Position numbers and translations under genes: made by a program. From RGIG8709 sp045537065 (GTDB lineage: Bacteria; Bacillota; Clostridia; Monoglobales; Monoglobaceae): DNA of 5,984 bases. Shown one piece after another: positions 4,711 to 5,984 of the stretch. The notes under the pieces are model-generated. The model was not told the DNA's origin, did no database searches, and worked only from the letters and a program-made list of their open reading frames with translations. The DNA is taken from NCBI GenBank assembly GCA_045537065.1, contig JAZSOT010000034.1, positions 1 to 5,984 on the forward strand, read 5' to 3'. Each line of letters opens with the position of its first letter. Position 1 is the stretch's first letter.

Positions 4711-5910
4711 ATGGCAGACAAAGAAAGAAGAGTAGGCACAGTATCAAGAGGTATTCGTTGTCCTATCATCCGTGAGGGAGATGACCTTGCATCAATTGTT
4801 ACAGATAGCGTTATTGAAGCTGCTGAATGCGAAGGCTTTGAGCTTTATGACAGAGACGTTATCTCTATAACAGAGTCTATAGTTGCAAGAGCTCAGGGAA
4901 ATTATGCTTCTATAGATGATATAGCAGAAGATGTGAAGTCAAAACTTGGAGGGGAAACTGTTGGGGTTATATTCCCTATTCTTTCAAGAAATCGTTTTGC
5001 TATTTGCCTTAGGGGTATTGCAAAGGCTGTTAAAAAGGTTGTTTTAATGTTCAGCTATCCTGCTGATGAAGTTGGAAATCATCTTATTACAGTTGATATG
5101 GTTGATAATGCAGGAATAAATCCTTATTCTGATGTTTTGTCTCTTGCTCGTTACAGAGAGCTTTTCGGAGAACATAAGCATGAGTTTACAGGGGTTGACT
5201 ATGTTCAGTATTATGGTGATATAATCCGTGAATGCGGTGCAGAAGTTCAAATTGTGTTTGCAAATCAGGCTAAGACAATTCTTGATTACACAGACTCAGT
5301 GATTAACTGTGATATCCACACTCGTGCCCGCACAAAGCGTATTTTAAAGGAAGCAGGAGCAAAGGTTGTTTTAAGCCTTGATGATATTTTGAATGCACCT
5401 GTGAACGGCAGTGGATTTAATGAAAGATACGGACTGCTTGGTTCAAACAAATCAACAGAAGATAAAATAAAATTATTCCCGAAAGAATGCAAGGACCTTG
5501 TTCTTGATATTCAAAAGAGGGTGCTTGATAAAACAGGCAAGCATGTTGAGGTTATGGTTTATGGAGACGGGGCATTTAAAGACCCTCAGGGTAAAATATG
5601 GGAACTTGCAGACCCGGTTGTTTCTCCTGCGTTCACAGATGGCTTAATCGGAACTCCAAATGAAATTAAGCTTAAATATCTTGCTGATAATGACTATAAG
5701 GATTTGTCAGGGGAAGCTTTGAAAGAAGCTATTTCAAAGAGTATTAAGGAAAAAGGTTCAAATCTTGTTGGAAATATGGCATCTCAGGGAACAACTCCAA
5801 GACAGCTTACAGACCTTATAGGTTCACTATGCGATTTAACAAGCGGTTCAGGAGATAAGGGAACTCCTGTTGTTCTTGTTCAGGGATATTTTGATAATTA
5901 TACAAACTAG
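4711..5910 (+). CDS. Coenzyme F420-0:L-glutamate ligase family protein (CofE-like), substrate unknown
   Basis: It has 399 residues from the chosen start. Family evidence is the N-terminal pattern R-x-V-G-T-V-S-R-G-I-R-x-P-I-I-R-E-G-D-D (7-25), then D-R-D-V-I-S-I-T-E-S-I-V-A-R-A-Q-G-N (47-64), which corresponds to the CofE segment preceding its ligand site. G-G-E-T-V-G-V-I-F-P-I-L-S-R-N-R-F (80-96) and Y-P-A-D-E-V-G-N-H-L (116-125) follow. The C-terminal half holds G-D-G-A-F-K-D-P (285-292) and a conserved K-G-T-P-V-V-L-V-Q-G-Y (383-393). Archaeal CofE adds gamma-linked glutamates to F420-0 with GTP and is about 250 residues. This longer form is common in Clostridia that are not known to make F420, so its real substrate is uncertain; a different amino-acid ligation on another acid or phospho-substrate is possible. 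No F420 biosynthesis gene is visible. It has its own promoter and terminator and no signal peptide, so it is cytoplasmic. Confidence 0.82.
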   Translation: MADKERRVGTVSRGIRCPIIREGDDLASIVTDSVIEAAECEGFELYDRDVISITESIVARAQGNYASIDDIAEDVKSKLGGETVGVIFPILSRNRFAICLRGIAKAVKKVVLMFSYPADEVGNHLITVDMVDNAGINPYSDVLSLARYRELFGEHKHEFTGVDYVQYYGDIIRECGAEVQIVFANQAKTILDYTDSVINCDIHTRARTKRILKEAGAKVVLSLDDILNAPVNGSGFNERYGLLGSNKSTEDKIKLFPKECKDLVLDIQKRVLDKTGKHVEVMVYGDGAFKDPQGKIWELADPVVSPAFTDGLIGTPNEIKLKYLADNDYKDLSGEALKEAISKSIKEKGSNLVGNMASQGTTPRQLTDLIGSLCDLTSGSGDKGTPVVLVQGYFDNYTN

Positions 5911-5919
5911 ATATTATTT

Positions 5920-5949
5920 AAAGCAGAGACTTTATGTCTCTGCTTTTTT
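5920..5949 (+). terminator. Rho-independent terminator of the CofE-like gene
   Basis: AAAGCAGAGAC (5920-5930) pairs perfectly with GTCTCTGCTTT (5936-5946) around the loop TTTAT. The six-T run 5944-5949 completes the signal. It begins 9 bases after the stop codon. Confidence 0.88.
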
Positions 5950-5977
5950 GTGTGAAATATATGTAAAAAAATAATAT

Positions 5978-5984
5978 AAAAGGA
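5978..5984 (+). promoter_or_regulatory. Possible ribosome binding site of the next gene at the window edge
   Basis: The window ends in AAAAGGA, a Shine-Dalgarno-like stretch preceded by AT-rich sequence. A coding start is likely within about 10 bases beyond the edge. A promoter between 5950 and 5977 is not convincing: TTGTGT at 5948 and TAATAT at 5972 are 18 bases apart but poor matches. Confidence 0.35.

Overview
The window reads as low-GC Gram-positive chromosomal DNA, most likely from an anaerobic, spore-forming-type Clostridia relative. The grounds are AT-rich coding sequence with AAGGAGG-type ribosome binding sites, near-consensus TTGaca/TATAAT promoters, a type III glutamine synthetase, a QueT S-component, a YoaK/DUF1275 membrane protein, and the C-terminus of a TnpX/TndX-type large serine recombinase. 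The genus cannot be read from the sequence. All recognisable genes lie on the + strand.

Layout. (1) Positions 1-~391: the end of an integrated mobile element, consisting of the last 120 codons of a large serine recombinase (stop at 363-365) and a few tens of bases of element end. (2) ~392-970: a polysaccharide deacetylase with its 5' part missing. Homology starts abruptly at the W-G-N-E-D-T segment, so the element appears to have inserted into this gene and cut off the signal/anchor region and the first catalytic motif. A rho-independent terminator follows. (3) 1089-1775: a DUF1275 (YoaK) family membrane protein with its own promoter and a clear Shine-Dalgarno that fixes the start at 1089. 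(4) 1776-1946: a 171-base intergenic region with a strong promoter and an untranslated leader of about 120 nt. (5) 1947-2441 queT, followed after 14 bases by 2456-4543, a type III glutamine synthetase (glnN). The two probably form one transcription unit, closed by a strong hairpin at 4548-4581. (6) 4711-5910: a CofE-like (F420-0:L-glutamate ligase family) protein with its own promoter and terminator. (7) 5950-5984: the start of the next gene's upstream region, ending in a ribosome-binding-site-like AAAAGGA.

How the genes relate. Apart from queT-glnN, they look like separately transcribed housekeeping genes: salvage of a queuosine precursor, ammonium assimilation, and a glutamate-ligase-fold protein of unclear substrate. 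No multi-gene defence, secondary-metabolite or CRISPR system is present. The most notable observation is the recombinase/deacetylase junction. It is a gene interruption by a site-specific serine recombinase, the same architecture as elements that reconstitute sporulation genes by excision. Whether this one does so cannot be seen here, because the other end of the element is outside the window.
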